A stretch of 53,238 bases of DNA from an uncultured Helicobacter sp. GTDB taxonomy: Bacteria; Campylobacterota; Campylobacteria; Campylobacterales; Helicobacteraceae. Below, in pieces: positions 45,627 through 53,238 of this stretch. Below the pieces are notes generated by a model. That model was not told the DNA's origin, did no database searches, and saw only the letters and a program-made list of their open reading frames with translations. Position numbers and translations under genes: made by a program. How positions within the stretch are numbered: the stretch's first letter is position 1; every line of letters begins with the position of its first letter. The DNA lies in NCBI RefSeq assembly GCF_947367035.1, contig NZ_CANBCA010000013.1:1-53238 (forward strand), in the 5' to 3' direction.

Positions 45627-45842
45627 TTATTTAAGATTCTTTTCTAATTTTTCAAGACGCACTTCATATTCTTTTTGCATTTTAACTAAATTAGCTGTTG
45701 CTGTGATTTGATTGAACAACACCCAAAGACTAAGTGAAGCAAAGATAACTATAATCACACAAGCAATCAAAGAAATTTTAATTGCTTTAGTTGCCATAGT
45801 TTGAGTAAGTTTTAGTGCATTTTGTATTTCACTTTCTTGCAT
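45627..45842 (-). CDS. Small membrane protein with coiled-coil tail
   Basis: A 71-residue protein with a short N-terminal helix, one membrane segment (about residues 23-46) and a charged heptad tail (LVKMQKEYEVRLEKLEKNL). GGAG seven bases ahead of the ATG supports it as real. It follows the metal-ABC permease gene by nine bases. Function unknown. Confidence 0.65.
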   Translation of the reverse strand: MQESEIQNALKLTQTMATKAIKISLIACVIIVIFASLSLWVLFNQITATANLVKMQKEYEVRLEKLEKNLK

Positions 45843-45851
45843 AGAACTCCT

Positions 45852-46673
45852 TTAAATGATTTGATATTTTTGCTTAAAAAAATAATGAAATATAACCAAA
45901 ATAAATGAAAAAATAGCTAGAATCATTACAATGCTAGCTCCTGCTTGCAAATCATAGAAATAAGCCATTACAATTCCGCACAACATACAGACAAATGAAA
46001 TCAAACTTGCCCCAAACATCATCTTAGCAAGCGAAGCAGTAAAAATCTCGCTACAATATGCTGGGATACTTAAAAGTGCGACAATAAGAATAATCCCAAC
46101 CGAACGCATAGAAATAACAATCCCCAAAGCAATTAAAATCATTAAAAACACACTAAACAATCTTGTATTAATTCCTTGAAGTTGTGTAAATTCGCTATCA
46201 TAAGAAATTCCTAAAATAATGCGATAATTTAACCCCACAAAAACTATCAAAAAGAGACCAAAAAATAGCATAAAATAAAGGTCATTCTCTGTGATACTTA
46301 AAATACTACCAAACAAATATCCCATAAAATCCTTATTATAACCTGGCGTCAATTCAACTAAAATCACACCCAATGCCATACCAAATGCCCATAATGAACC
46401 AATAAGAGAATCTAAACGTTCTTTTGCAAACAACAACATATAAGCAAGAAGAATTGCACAAAATATACTAAATCCCATAGCTCCAACCAAAATCGGCAAA
46501 CCAAAAAACGCTGCGATTCCAACTCCCCCATAAACGCTATGTGCGATTCCACCTGCAACAAACACCATACGATTTGTTACGACAAGTGTGCCGATAATTC
46601 CACAAATAATGCTTGTGCAAAACGCTCCACAAAGTGCATTTTGCACAAAAGTATATTCTAAAATATCAATCAA
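45852..46673 (-). CDS. Metal ABC transporter permease (ZnuB/MntB type)
   Basis: Integral membrane subunit of a zinc/manganese/iron ABC importer (ABC-3 family): about eight membrane segments, VVTNRMVFVAGGIAHSVYGGVGIAAFFG near the start and VSMRSVGIILIVALLSIPAYCSE in the coupling region. The start is a TTG at 46673, chosen because GGAG lies seven bases upstream; an ATG 21 codons further up lies within mqo and would add non-family residues. It overlaps the mqo end by 8 bases. Its ATPase partner is on the other side of mqo, and no substrate-binding protein is nearby. Confidence 0.88.
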   Translation of the reverse strand: MIDILEYTFVQNALCGAFCTSIICGIIGTLVVTNRMVFVAGGIAHSVYGGVGIAAFFGLPILVGAMGFSIFCAILLAYMLLFAKERLDSLIGSLWAFGMALGVILVELTPGYNKDFMGYLFGSILSITENDLYFMLFFGLFLIVFVGLNYRIILGISYDSEFTQLQGINTRLFSVFLMILIALGIVISMRSVGIILIVALLSIPAYCSEIFTASLAKMMFGASLISFVCMLCGIVMAYFYDLQAGASIVMILAIFSFILVIFHYFFKQKYQII

Positions 46674-48024
46674 CAAGCCACTCCAAACTTTCTTCGTTAA
46701 GTTCAGTCTTAATCCTATCCATTTTGATTGTAGCATTTAAATAATCTGTAATTTCAAGCATATCAATGAGTGCATTACGCATACAGCTTGTAGCACCCGG
46801 ACTTGGCGTCATATTAAAGGTAATACCTTCTCCACTTTTAATCTTTTTTTCTCCTAAAACAAGTTTTTTTTCTTTTTTATCCAACACTTGCGGACGGATT
46901 CCACCAAAACCACTCGCATAAGTTAAGTCTTCCAAGGTAAGAGAAGGAATGATTTTTTGTGCTTCTTTGATAAAGAATTTTTTGCCAATACTTGGCACTT
47001 CATATAAGAAATTTCGTAAAATATAATTGCGAATCTCACTATCTGAAAACAAATCCCACATAATCTTAGTTGTAGCCATTTCTCCAAAGCCAGAAGTTTT
47101 TAAAAAATCCAAATAAGTGCCACTTTTAAAACGTTCTAACTTAGGAAGAGAAAGTGCAGTTGGTCCTAAGCGGTTTTTACCTTCTGCTACGACATCTGGG
47201 TCTCCGTGAATTGCTGCAAAAGGCAGTTTTGGGTGTTGCACGGTATAAACTTTTCCTCTTAGTTTATCACCAGGAATAAAGAAAAAGCTCCCTGCTACAG
47301 GAAGGCAACCAAGTTCTAAACCAAATCCCATATTTTGTGCCAAAAGCAAAGAATGCGCACCTGCATTAACCAACACAAAAGAAGCAGTGATTGGCTCTTT
47401 ACCATTTGCGCGAATGGTGTATCTCCCATCTCCTTGTTTAATAATATCTTTTACTTGATAATTAAAGAGGACTTGATGCTCATCAAAAACACTTTGCTCA
47501 ACCATATGATGAGCCACAGAACAAAAGTCCATTGCACAAAAACTTTTGCGTGTTCCAGAAGCGACAACATTCTCTACGCGATCACTCCCATCTTTCATTT
47601 TGATGATATTAGGCTCAATCTCTTTAATCTCTTCTTTGGTGAAAAATTCCAATTCTGGATAAATTTCTTTAAATTCTTGATGGCGTTTTTCTATGAATTC
47701 CACTTCTTTATCCCCTACACCAATCGCCATTTTTTGATATTCAAAAATACTTTTATTCTGCAACTGATGAAACAAAGCATACGAGACTAACAATTTCGCT
47801 GACCTTGAAACCTTTTTTGCTTTTTCAAAGGTATAATTTGTTTCAATATCACCTGCGTGAATTGTTTGAGAGTTATTGTTGCCACTAGAACTAAGTGTAG
47901 CGGGTGCTTCGTATTTTTCCAACAAAACTACTCTCTTTAAATCTGTATAATGCGTTAGTGCATAAAATAATGCACTTCCAGAAATCCCAGCCCCAATAAT
48001 CGCCACATCATAAGAATTATTCAT
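46666..48024 (-). CDS. mqo: Malate:quinone oxidoreductase Mqo
   Basis: Membrane-associated FAD enzyme oxidising malate to oxaloacetate and reducing quinone; it replaces NAD-malate dehydrogenase in Helicobacter. N-terminal FAD site VAIIGAGISGSALFYAL, then SSSGNNNSQTIHAGDIETNY, LVNAGAHSLLLAQNMG and the C-terminal GEGITFNMTPSPGATSCM. Length 452. It sits inside a metal-ABC operon, 13 bases after the ATPase gene and overlapping the permease gene, an unusual setting for a TCA-cycle enzyme. AGGAG precedes the ATG. Confidence 0.94.
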   Translation of the reverse strand: MNNSYDVAIIGAGISGSALFYALTHYTDLKRVVLLEKYEAPATLSSSGNNNSQTIHAGDIETNYTFEKAKKVSRSAKLLVSYALFHQLQNKSIFEYQKMAIGVGDKEVEFIEKRHQEFKEIYPELEFFTKEEIKEIEPNIIKMKDGSDRVENVVASGTRKSFCAMDFCSVAHHMVEQSVFDEHQVLFNYQVKDIIKQGDGRYTIRANGKEPITASFVLVNAGAHSLLLAQNMGFGLELGCLPVAGSFFFIPGDKLRGKVYTVQHPKLPFAAIHGDPDVVAEGKNRLGPTALSLPKLERFKSGTYLDFLKTSGFGEMATTKIMWDLFSDSEIRNYILRNFLYEVPSIGKKFFIKEAQKIIPSLTLEDLTYASGFGGIRPQVLDKKEKKLVLGEKKIKSGEGITFNMTPSPGATSCMRNALIDMLEITDYLNATIKMDRIKTELNEESLEWLVD

Positions 48025-48037
48025 TTTTATCTCCTAA

Positions 48038-48772
48038 CTATATAGAGTGCCACAAACCCATAAGTTCTACTTCGCAAAAATGCTCTTCCCCTGTATCACA
48101 AGGAATATTAAGATTGCTTGGTAAATTATGTGCTGTAACTTCTTTATTAACATATAAAACTTTTTTTGCACAATCTAGCAAAACCGATACATCATGACTA
48201 ATCATTATTATAGTCTTTTCTTGGTTGATTTGCCCTAACAAATCGTAAATCTCTTTTTGGTTTTTTTGATCAATGCTTGCTGTTGGTTCATCTAAAATCA
48301 AAAGATTCGGATTTCCACACAATGCACGCGCAATTAGTACTCTTTGACGCTGCCCACCAGAGAGTTCGCCAATTTTCTTATATGCGTAAGATTCCATATG
48401 AAACTGCTTTAATCTCTCCATTGCAATTTCTTTAGCATTTGCAAATAAAAACCCACCAAAAAGTTTAGGTTTTAAAAATCCCATCATCACAACTTCAAGT
48501 GTTGTAATAGGAAAATGACGATTCAAAAAAGTATTTTGTGGCACATAACCAATGCGCAAATTTTTGTCTTTTATAATTTCACCACTTGTTGGTTTCAACA
48601 ATCCAACCAAAAGACGCGCCAATGTGCTTTTGCCACCACCATTTGGTCCAATGATTGCCCAAAAATCACCCTCACAAATCGTCCAATTCACATTATACAA
48701 AATTCGCTCTTTGGTAAAATAAAATTTAACGTTTTTACATTCAATAATTTTTTTATCTTTTTGGGTTTGCAT
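48038..48772 (-). CDS. Metal ABC transporter ATPase (ZnuC type)
   Basis: ATP-binding subunit of the importer whose permease is at 45852-46673. Walker A GPNGGGKST, signature ELSGGQRQR, Walker B LLILDEPTASID and H-loop MISHD. The short Q-loop VPQNTFLNRHFPITTLEVV is typical of the zinc/manganese subfamily. The C-terminus contains a short Cys/His stretch (CDTGEEHFCEVE), often seen in ZnuC-like proteins. The ATG at 48772 overlaps the lipoprotein gene end by 20 bases; a GTG one codon earlier is possible. Confidence 0.9.
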   Translation of the reverse strand: MQTQKDKKIIECKNVKFYFTKERILYNVNWTICEGDFWAIIGPNGGGKSTLARLLVGLLKPTSGEIIKDKNLRIGYVPQNTFLNRHFPITTLEVVMMGFLKPKLFGGFLFANAKEIAMERLKQFHMESYAYKKIGELSGGQRQRVLIARALCGNPNLLILDEPTASIDQKNQKEIYDLLGQINQEKTIIMISHDVSVLLDCAKKVLYVNKEVTAHNLPSNLNIPCDTGEEHFCEVELMGLWHSI

Positions 48773-50138
48773 CACTTAATTCACTTTTTAAAAACAAATT
48801 TCGCATACCATAAATGCGATGAATTAGTAATTTCTCTTGATTAATACCTTGTATATTTTTACCAATTTCAAGAGGAGTAATAGCAATTTTACCAATAATT
48901 TTTCTACCTTCTTGTGTTTCATTTTGTAGCGTTCTTAATCCCCAAATATCGTGCAAAATGTAAATTTGTCCATTGAATTGCCCAAGATAAAGCATAATAT
49001 GCCCTTTCATACCAAGTAATGTGCCAAATGGAATCGCATTTTGCTGGATAGATTCAAGCTTTTGCTCCGTGTTTAATAGACTTAAATCAAAATACAAAGT
49101 AGAATCTTTTTCTCCTTTAACACTATCCTGACGCATTTGAGCCTGTGAATTTCTAGGAAGATAGAATCCAAAATTGCCTAAAACATCGTGCAAAAACATA
49201 GAACAATCCCTATTGCCAAACATTCCACCCCAACCATATTTCTCACCCACGATTCCTTGAGTCAAATGAGCAACCTTTTGACTAGAAAAACTCATTGGAA
49301 ATTTTGCAAAAGAATCTTGGTCTAATATCACTTGAAGTGAATAGGCATATCCACGCGAATTGCGTAAAAAAATTTGACTTTCGTATTTGTCTTTTGTGCT
49401 TCCAAGCAAAGGTAGAAGCATTCCGATACGCGCAGATTCCAAATATTCTTGATGGTAATTTTTAATAGGCGTTAAATCCTTAGTAACAACTAAAAAATCT
49501 TGCATTTGCTTTAATTCTTCCACTTGATTATCATTCAAGATTCCAACATCTAGGGTTAGAATCCATCCACTGACAAACCCACTCTCTACAAATGCCCATT
49601 TACCTGAACGCGAATAATGCGTAATTAACACGGGTGTTCCCAAGTAAATAGACGAATTTTGCCAATAATCAAAAGGGAATCCTTCTCCTGCTTGACTTGG
49701 GTCATAGAATCTTGGTTTATTAGTAGGTAAAACACGTAAATTAGAATTTCGTGTGATAATTGCGGGTTTTTTTACACTTGGATAAGCGTCTAAGTTTGCT
49801 TCAAACTCCAACAACTTAATTTCCTCTTTGCCATAAGGCAATAAATTTTCCCCAAAGCCTAAATTCTTATAGGCTGCTTCTAAGCCCCATTTCAATTCCT
49901 CTGCACTATGTTGCGGTTGTTTATCAAAAGGAGAGAAAAAATGCGTTAAATACTCCTTTTTTAAGGCAAGTTTTTTTACAGAATTTAAACTTGGAGATTT
50001 TTCAACAAAAGGCTGTAAATCTTGTATAGGTAAGGTTATTATAATATCTTTTGGACTTTCTAGTTTTGACACGCAACCGCTAAAAATTAACCCAAAATAT
50101 AGTATAGCAAATATTAAATTTCCATTTTTTATCTTCAT
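48753..50138 (-). CDS. NlpC/P60 family lipoprotein with SH3-like domain
   Basis: Predicted cell-wall peptidase. The lipoprotein signal ends LIFSGCVS (Cys about residue 22). An N-terminal helical stabilising domain follows (to about 120), then a bacterial SH3 region with ITRNSNLRVLPTNKPRF and WAFVESGFVSGWI, and a C-terminal NlpC/P60 domain with the catalytic Cys in NRDCSMFLHDVLGNFG and the His in MKGHIMLYLG. This is the family order NLPC_P60 stabilising, SH3_6, NLPC_P60. The ATG at 50138 is preferred (GGA upstream) over one four codons earlier. It is part of the azlC-to-permease string. Confidence 0.88.
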   Translation of the reverse strand: MKIKNGNLIFAILYFGLIFSGCVSKLESPKDIIITLPIQDLQPFVEKSPSLNSVKKLALKKEYLTHFFSPFDKQPQHSAEELKWGLEAAYKNLGFGENLLPYGKEEIKLLEFEANLDAYPSVKKPAIITRNSNLRVLPTNKPRFYDPSQAGEGFPFDYWQNSSIYLGTPVLITHYSRSGKWAFVESGFVSGWILTLDVGILNDNQVEELKQMQDFLVVTKDLTPIKNYHQEYLESARIGMLLPLLGSTKDKYESQIFLRNSRGYAYSLQVILDQDSFAKFPMSFSSQKVAHLTQGIVGEKYGWGGMFGNRDCSMFLHDVLGNFGFYLPRNSQAQMRQDSVKGEKDSTLYFDLSLLNTEQKLESIQQNAIPFGTLLGMKGHIMLYLGQFNGQIYILHDIWGLRTLQNETQEGRKIIGKIAITPLEIGKNIQGINQEKLLIHRIYGMRNLFLKSELSDANPKR

Positions 50139-50165
50139 AGATTTTTCCATTTTTTATTTTTCAAT

Positions 50166-50507
50166 CTACCATATATAATTTTGATAAGAATCCTCATCAA
50201 AACCTACTATAATGCCATTGGAATATTCAATAATTGGTCGTTTAATCAACATTGGCTCTTTAATGAGCCATTCTTTTATCTCTTTCTCTGTCAAGTTTAA
50301 ATCTTTTAATCCTAATTTCCTATAAGTTGTACCTTTTTTATTTAATAATACCTCCAAACTGGCAGACTCTAGCCAATATTCTAAATTCTTATGCGTTGGT
50401 GGTGTGATTTTAAAATCACACCATTTATATTCAATCCCTTTGGAATCCAAAAATTTTAACGCCTTCCTAACACTTCCACAATTTTTAATTCCATAAACTT
50501 TTACCAT
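50166..50507 (-). CDS. ArsC/Spx-type thioredoxin-fold protein (YffB-like)
   Basis: A 113-residue thioredoxin-fold protein of the ArsC/Spx/YffB family: VYGIKNCGSVRKALKFLDSKGIEY with a single active-site Cys at about residue 10 (CGSV, not CxxC), LNKKGTTYRKLGL, and the family signature MLIKRPIIE near the end. The absence of an arsenic operon argues for a YffB-type (glutathione- or thiol-linked) role over arsenate reduction. It lies between azlD (9 bases) and the P60 lipoprotein gene. Confidence 0.87.
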   Translation of the reverse strand: MVKVYGIKNCGSVRKALKFLDSKGIEYKWCDFKITPPTHKNLEYWLESASLEVLLNKKGTTYRKLGLKDLNLTEKEIKEWLIKEPMLIKRPIIEYSNGIIVGFDEDSYQNYIW

Positions 50508-50516
50508 AATGTCCCT

Positions 50517-50858
50517 TTAAAATATTTTTAATGCAAAAATATAGAAAATAATTCCTGCAAATATACTTGATACAGAGTTTTTAGAAACTACAAAACATAT
50601 AATTGCACAAGCAATCCCTCCAATTTCATAAAACCCATAAGTCTCACTCCAATTTGTATCTTTCAAGCTAAAAAATACTAAAAGCGTCATAATGAGTAAA
50701 GGCATAGTTTCTTGTAAATAGTTTAATAATGGAGATTTAGTCGCTCCTTTAAAGACAAAAAAAGGTAAAAATCTTGTTAAGGCAGTTCCAATAGATGCAG
50801 CAAGAATTGCCCAAATAACATAAAGATTACTTAAATCTTCACTTACTTGTATGTCCAT
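50517..50858 (-). CDS. azlD: Branched-chain amino acid exporter small subunit AzlD
   Basis: Four-span membrane protein partnering AzlC (BrnE type) in export of branched-chain and related amino acids. IGTALTRFLPFFVFKG and YLQETMPLLIMTLLVFFSLKD are family features. Its 113 residues are normal. Its ATG overlaps the azlC stop (TAATG), so the subunits are translationally coupled. Confidence 0.9.
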   Translation of the reverse strand: MDIQVSEDLSNLYVIWAILAASIGTALTRFLPFFVFKGATKSPLLNYLQETMPLLIMTLLVFFSLKDTNWSETYGFYEIGGIACAIICFVVSKNSVSSIFAGIIFYIFALKIF

Positions 50859-51592
50859 TATTTTCCTTTAGACAGTTCAGGCTTTGGAAAATTTTGTGCC
50901 TCCTTATTGCTAACTCCAATCCATTTTTTAAAAATCAATAAAAGAGTAATTCCACAAATTAAGCTTATGATTAAAAATTGCTCACTCGGAAATAGCAAAA
51001 GACCCAATATACCAAGTATTAAAGCAATATAAAAAGGTTTTTTATTCTTGGAATTTTTCAATAAAGCTAAAGTCAAGACACTAAAAAGTGCCGTAAGGGC
51101 AAACTCTACTCCTTGTGGTTGAAACCCTAATTGCTCACCCAAAAGGATTCCTATTGCACAACCCAAAACCCAATAAATATGGTCAAAAAGAGTAATATAG
51201 AGATAATTTCTTTCCATTTCTTTTGGAGTAAAATTTAAAGTTTCCTTATTAGTTTTCAACACAGCAAATGTTTCATCTGTCAGTCCAAAGAGAATATAAT
51301 ACTTACCAATACCAAAACTCTTAATTTCATCTATAATAGCTAGAGAATAAAACATATGACGAATGTTTAGCAAAAAAGAAGCAATTGCGATTTGAAAAAA
51401 TCCTGCGTGAATGGCAAGCAAAGAAACAAGTAAAAACTGACCTGCCCCTGTAAAAATTAAGATTGCACTTAAAATACCAAAATACCAAGCCAAATGCAAC
51501 TTAGAAAACAAAATCCCAAAGGCAATACCAAGTGGTAAATAACCCATAAATACCGGTAATGTCTGCACAAAACTTTTAAAAAACATATCCAC
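50858..51592 (-). CDS. azlC: Branched-chain amino acid exporter large subunit AzlC
   Basis: Multi-span permease of the AzlC/BrnF family, exporting branched-chain amino acids with AzlD. Signature MGYLPLGIAFGILFSKLHLAWY and AGAGQFLLVSLLA, then FLLNIRHMFYSLAI and FGLTDETFAVL. Its 244 residues are typical. First gene of the long minus-strand string running to 45627. A promoter is expected in the 86 bases before 51679, but no clear -10 is visible to me. Confidence 0.93.
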   Translation of the reverse strand: MDMFFKSFVQTLPVFMGYLPLGIAFGILFSKLHLAWYFGILSAILIFTGAGQFLLVSLLAIHAGFFQIAIASFLLNIRHMFYSLAIIDEIKSFGIGKYYILFGLTDETFAVLKTNKETLNFTPKEMERNYLYITLFDHIYWVLGCAIGILLGEQLGFQPQGVEFALTALFSVLTLALLKNSKNKKPFYIALILGILGLLLFPSEQFLIISLICGITLLLIFKKWIGVSNKEAQNFPKPELSKGK

Positions 51593-51678
51593 CCAATGAT
51601 AAAATCTAAATGTATATTATAACATTTATAATGCTACGAATTTTATAAGAATTTCAAAAGTTTATGCTGTATTTTAAA

Positions 51679-52446
51679 TTAACCTGCAATATCTAATCTC
51701 GGAATATAAGAATTACTTGTGGCGCTAGCTATATAACTTTTCATTGCATACGCAATCAATTCGTTTTCAAAAAATGGCTTTTCCTCTTGCTCGCTGGAGA
51801 TATTTTGAGATTCTTTAGGAGTAGAATTTTGATTAGTAGAATCATCTGTTCTTTGAGAATTGGAATTCAACTCTTTAGAATTTTCTGTCTCATTAGAGTC
51901 TTTCGCTCTCTCTTCAATCTCTTCTGCTCGCTCTTTTGCCTGTTCATTTCTAGCTTGTACTTCCATTTGCGCAGCATTTGCAGCAACTTTATAATCTTGT
52001 GGGCTTGGGTCAGAGGGAGCCATTGCTGCTGAAATAATTTGACGCGCATTTTGAATAGTTTCTTCTGGTGTTCTACCTTCTTTCATTGAAATTGGCACTT
52101 CACCCGATGTAGCATACATTTTACCATCTGGTCCTCGCGTATAACCAAAACTGGCACCCCCACTAACTACACCTGCTCCTGCTCCAACGTGTGCTGCCTC
52201 GTGCGCACGCACATTTGCATCAATTGCAGCTAACTCACGCACATATTGTTGCTCACTCTCATCTAACTTTTCTCCAGTGGGAGATTCTGGTGCAATCACA
52301 TCTGTTACCTGTGATGCCTCCTCATCACCTACGGGTTGTGTATTTTGTGATTCTATTGTATCACGAGAAGTTGTTTGAGAATCTTGTATTTTAAAATGAT
52401 TGGAGTAATTTTGCAAACCAAAATAAGAATTTGTCATAATCTGCAT
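51679..52446 (-). CDS. SprA-related putative metalloprotease
   Basis: The core (about residues 65-165) matches the SprA/CJM1_0395 family: YVRELAAIDANVRAHEAAHVGAGAG contains a HEAAH zinc-protease-like motif, followed by GASFGYTRGPDGKMYATSGEVPISM and DYKVAANAA. The flanks are low-complexity: an N-terminal Ser/Thr/Gln region and a C-terminal Glu/Asn/Ser-rich tail. No signal peptide is apparent, so location is unclear. The ATG at 52446 is chosen because AAGGAGAA lies ten bases upstream. Function has not been established for this family to my knowledge. Confidence 0.82.
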   Translation of the reverse strand: MQIMTNSYFGLQNYSNHFKIQDSQTTSRDTIESQNTQPVGDEEASQVTDVIAPESPTGEKLDESEQQYVRELAAIDANVRAHEAAHVGAGAGVVSGGASFGYTRGPDGKMYATSGEVPISMKEGRTPEETIQNARQIISAAMAPSDPSPQDYKVAANAAQMEVQARNEQAKERAEEIEERAKDSNETENSKELNSNSQRTDDSTNQNSTPKESQNISSEQEEKPFFENELIAYAMKSYIASATSNSYIPRLDIAG

Positions 52447-52567
52447 TTATTTATTTCTCCTTGTCAAATTTCAGCTATTATAACTCAAATTGAAATAATA
52501 ATTGATAAATTTTAATGATTCCAAAATCAAAATTACTTGCAAAACTTCAAAACTCCCGTATCAGTTA

Positions 52568-53238
52568 TTAAACTTTAAAAGAATCTAATTGGCTATTTAA
52601 TGCACTTGCTTTTTGAGAAATCTCTTTAGAAATTCCATCAATTAAATGCACTGCTTTGCTATTTTCATCAGTTAGCCTCTGCACTTCGCTGACTTGCTTT
52701 AAAATATCATTAACTGCCGCAAAAAGCTCGTTTGTTTTCTGCAAAGATTGAGAGGAAGCCTCCACAGCATCTTCTAATGATTGGACACTTGTATCCAAAT
52801 CTTCCGTGCTTTCTATAGAAGTATCTGCAATATGCACTGTATTTAAAACATTTGCACCCATCGCATTGTTTGCATCAGAAACAGATTGAATAATTGTATT
52901 AACTACTGCATTAATTTCACTTAAGCTTTTTTGTGTGCGTTCTGCTAGTTTGCGCACCTCATCAGCCACGACAGCGAACCCTCTTCCTGCCCCTCCTGCA
53001 CGTGCCGCTTCTATATTCGCATTCAGTGCGAGCAGACTGGTATGGTCAGCAATATCCGCAATGATAGCTAAAACATCTTTGATTTTATCAGTCTCTTGTG
53101 CGGTTTGTGCGAGACGTTCTGCAATATCACGTTCAACATTTACATTGCCTTGCACTTCATTGATAACTTTTAGTAAAATCTCTTTTGTTTTAGATAGATG
53201 ACCAGCAGATTCTTGAATGTCGTGAGTGCTTTTTTGCA
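52568..53238 (-). CDS. Methyl-accepting chemotaxis protein, C-terminal part (5' end beyond window)
   Basis: The reading frame is open to the window edge, so only the last 223 codons are seen. They contain the MCP signalling hairpin: [44 protein letters not shown] (conserved tip about 110-150 residues from the end) followed by the second long helix to [10 protein letters not shown]. There is no C-terminal pentapeptide for CheR/CheB tethering. The sensor domain is outside the window, so the ligand cannot be judged. Confidence 0.95.
   Translation of the reverse strand, partial: QKSTHDIQESAGHLSKTKEILLKVINEVQGNVNVERDIAERLAQTAQETDKIKDVLAIIADIADHTSLLALNANIEAARAGGAGRGFAVVADEVRKLAERTQKSLSEINAVVNTIIQSVSDANNAMGANVLNTVHIADTSIESTEDLDTSVQSLEDAVEASSQSLQKTNELFAAVNDILKQVSEVQRLTDENSKAVHLIDGISKEISQKASALNSQLDSFKV

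Noticed and set aside
47335..47790. A 151-codon frame antisense to mqo
   Set aside because: It is long, but fully inside mqo; composition is what the complement of a codon-biased gene gives, and no protein family is recognisable.
50166..50507. Arsenate reductase
   Set aside because: The fold and single Cys fit the wider ArsC/Spx family, but there is no arsenic resistance neighbourhood; a YffB-like call is safer.

Overview
The window is 53 kb of AT-rich (about one third G+C by eye), densely packed chromosome from a member of the Campylobacterota, most likely an enterohepatic Helicobacter of the pullorum/canadensis type. Evidence: Fur, GlnA, MsbA, CheV, Csd3 and Mqo read like Helicobacter proteins; gene strings such as lpxB-greA-dut-x-x-coaX and tatB-tatC-queA match Helicobacter; but a Campylobacter-type major outer membrane porin, hisG, leuC and metH are present, which argues against the gastric species. 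The species call is inference. No rRNA, tRNA, insertion sequence, prophage or CRISPR array was found.

Layout. 1-4.2 kb: prepilin peptidase, a ybgC / DUF493 / M15-peptidase string, then fur facing away from a DUF2325 gene with a Fur-box-like sequence between them, and an orphan response regulator. 4.2-7.3 kb (minus): a broken DUF5131 remnant and the flagellar string flgM-flgN-flgK with a sigma-28-type promoter, headed by a 64-residue membrane protein. 7.5-16.4 kb (plus): cell-shape endopeptidase csd3, a NUDT14-like Nudix hydrolase, a coiled-coil protein, lpxB, greA, dut, a YfgM/BamB-like pair, coaX, hisG and leuC. 16.6-18.7 kb (minus): a two-component system. 18.7-19.9 kb (plus): a P-loop ATPase. 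20-26.5 kb (minus): cheV, msbA, a class A PBP and the porin, whose mRNA leader carries an 11-bp tandem repeat and whose locus is flanked by inverted short repeats. 26.7-30.8 kb (minus): metH and dedA. 31-34.7 kb (plus): glnA and a large soluble protein of unknown function. 34.7-36.5 kb (minus): lepA. 36.6-38.6 kb (plus): sppA, purU and decayed sequence. 38.6-38.9 kb (minus): a small lipoprotein. 39-44.6 kb (plus): an eight-gene string tatB-tatC-queA-rsmG-PP0621-unknown-Crp-sensor, ending in a regulator plus a membrane sensor with two NarX/PilJ-like boxes but no output domain. 44.6-51.6 kb (minus): azlC-azlD-arsC-like-NlpC/P60 lipoprotein-metal ABC ATPase-mqo-metal ABC permease-small membrane protein, then an EamA transporter. 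51.7 kb to the end (minus): a SprA-type putative metalloprotease and the C-terminal part of a chemoreceptor.

The genes are mostly housekeeping (envelope assembly, motility and chemotaxis, nitrogen, C1 and amino-acid metabolism). Many neighbours are translationally coupled through TAATG or ATGA overlaps. The points most worth following up are the YfgM/BamB-like pair, the Crp plus output-less P-box sensor, the unrecognised 701-residue protein, the structured leader and flanks of the porin gene, and a strong excess of GAATC/GATTC across the window.
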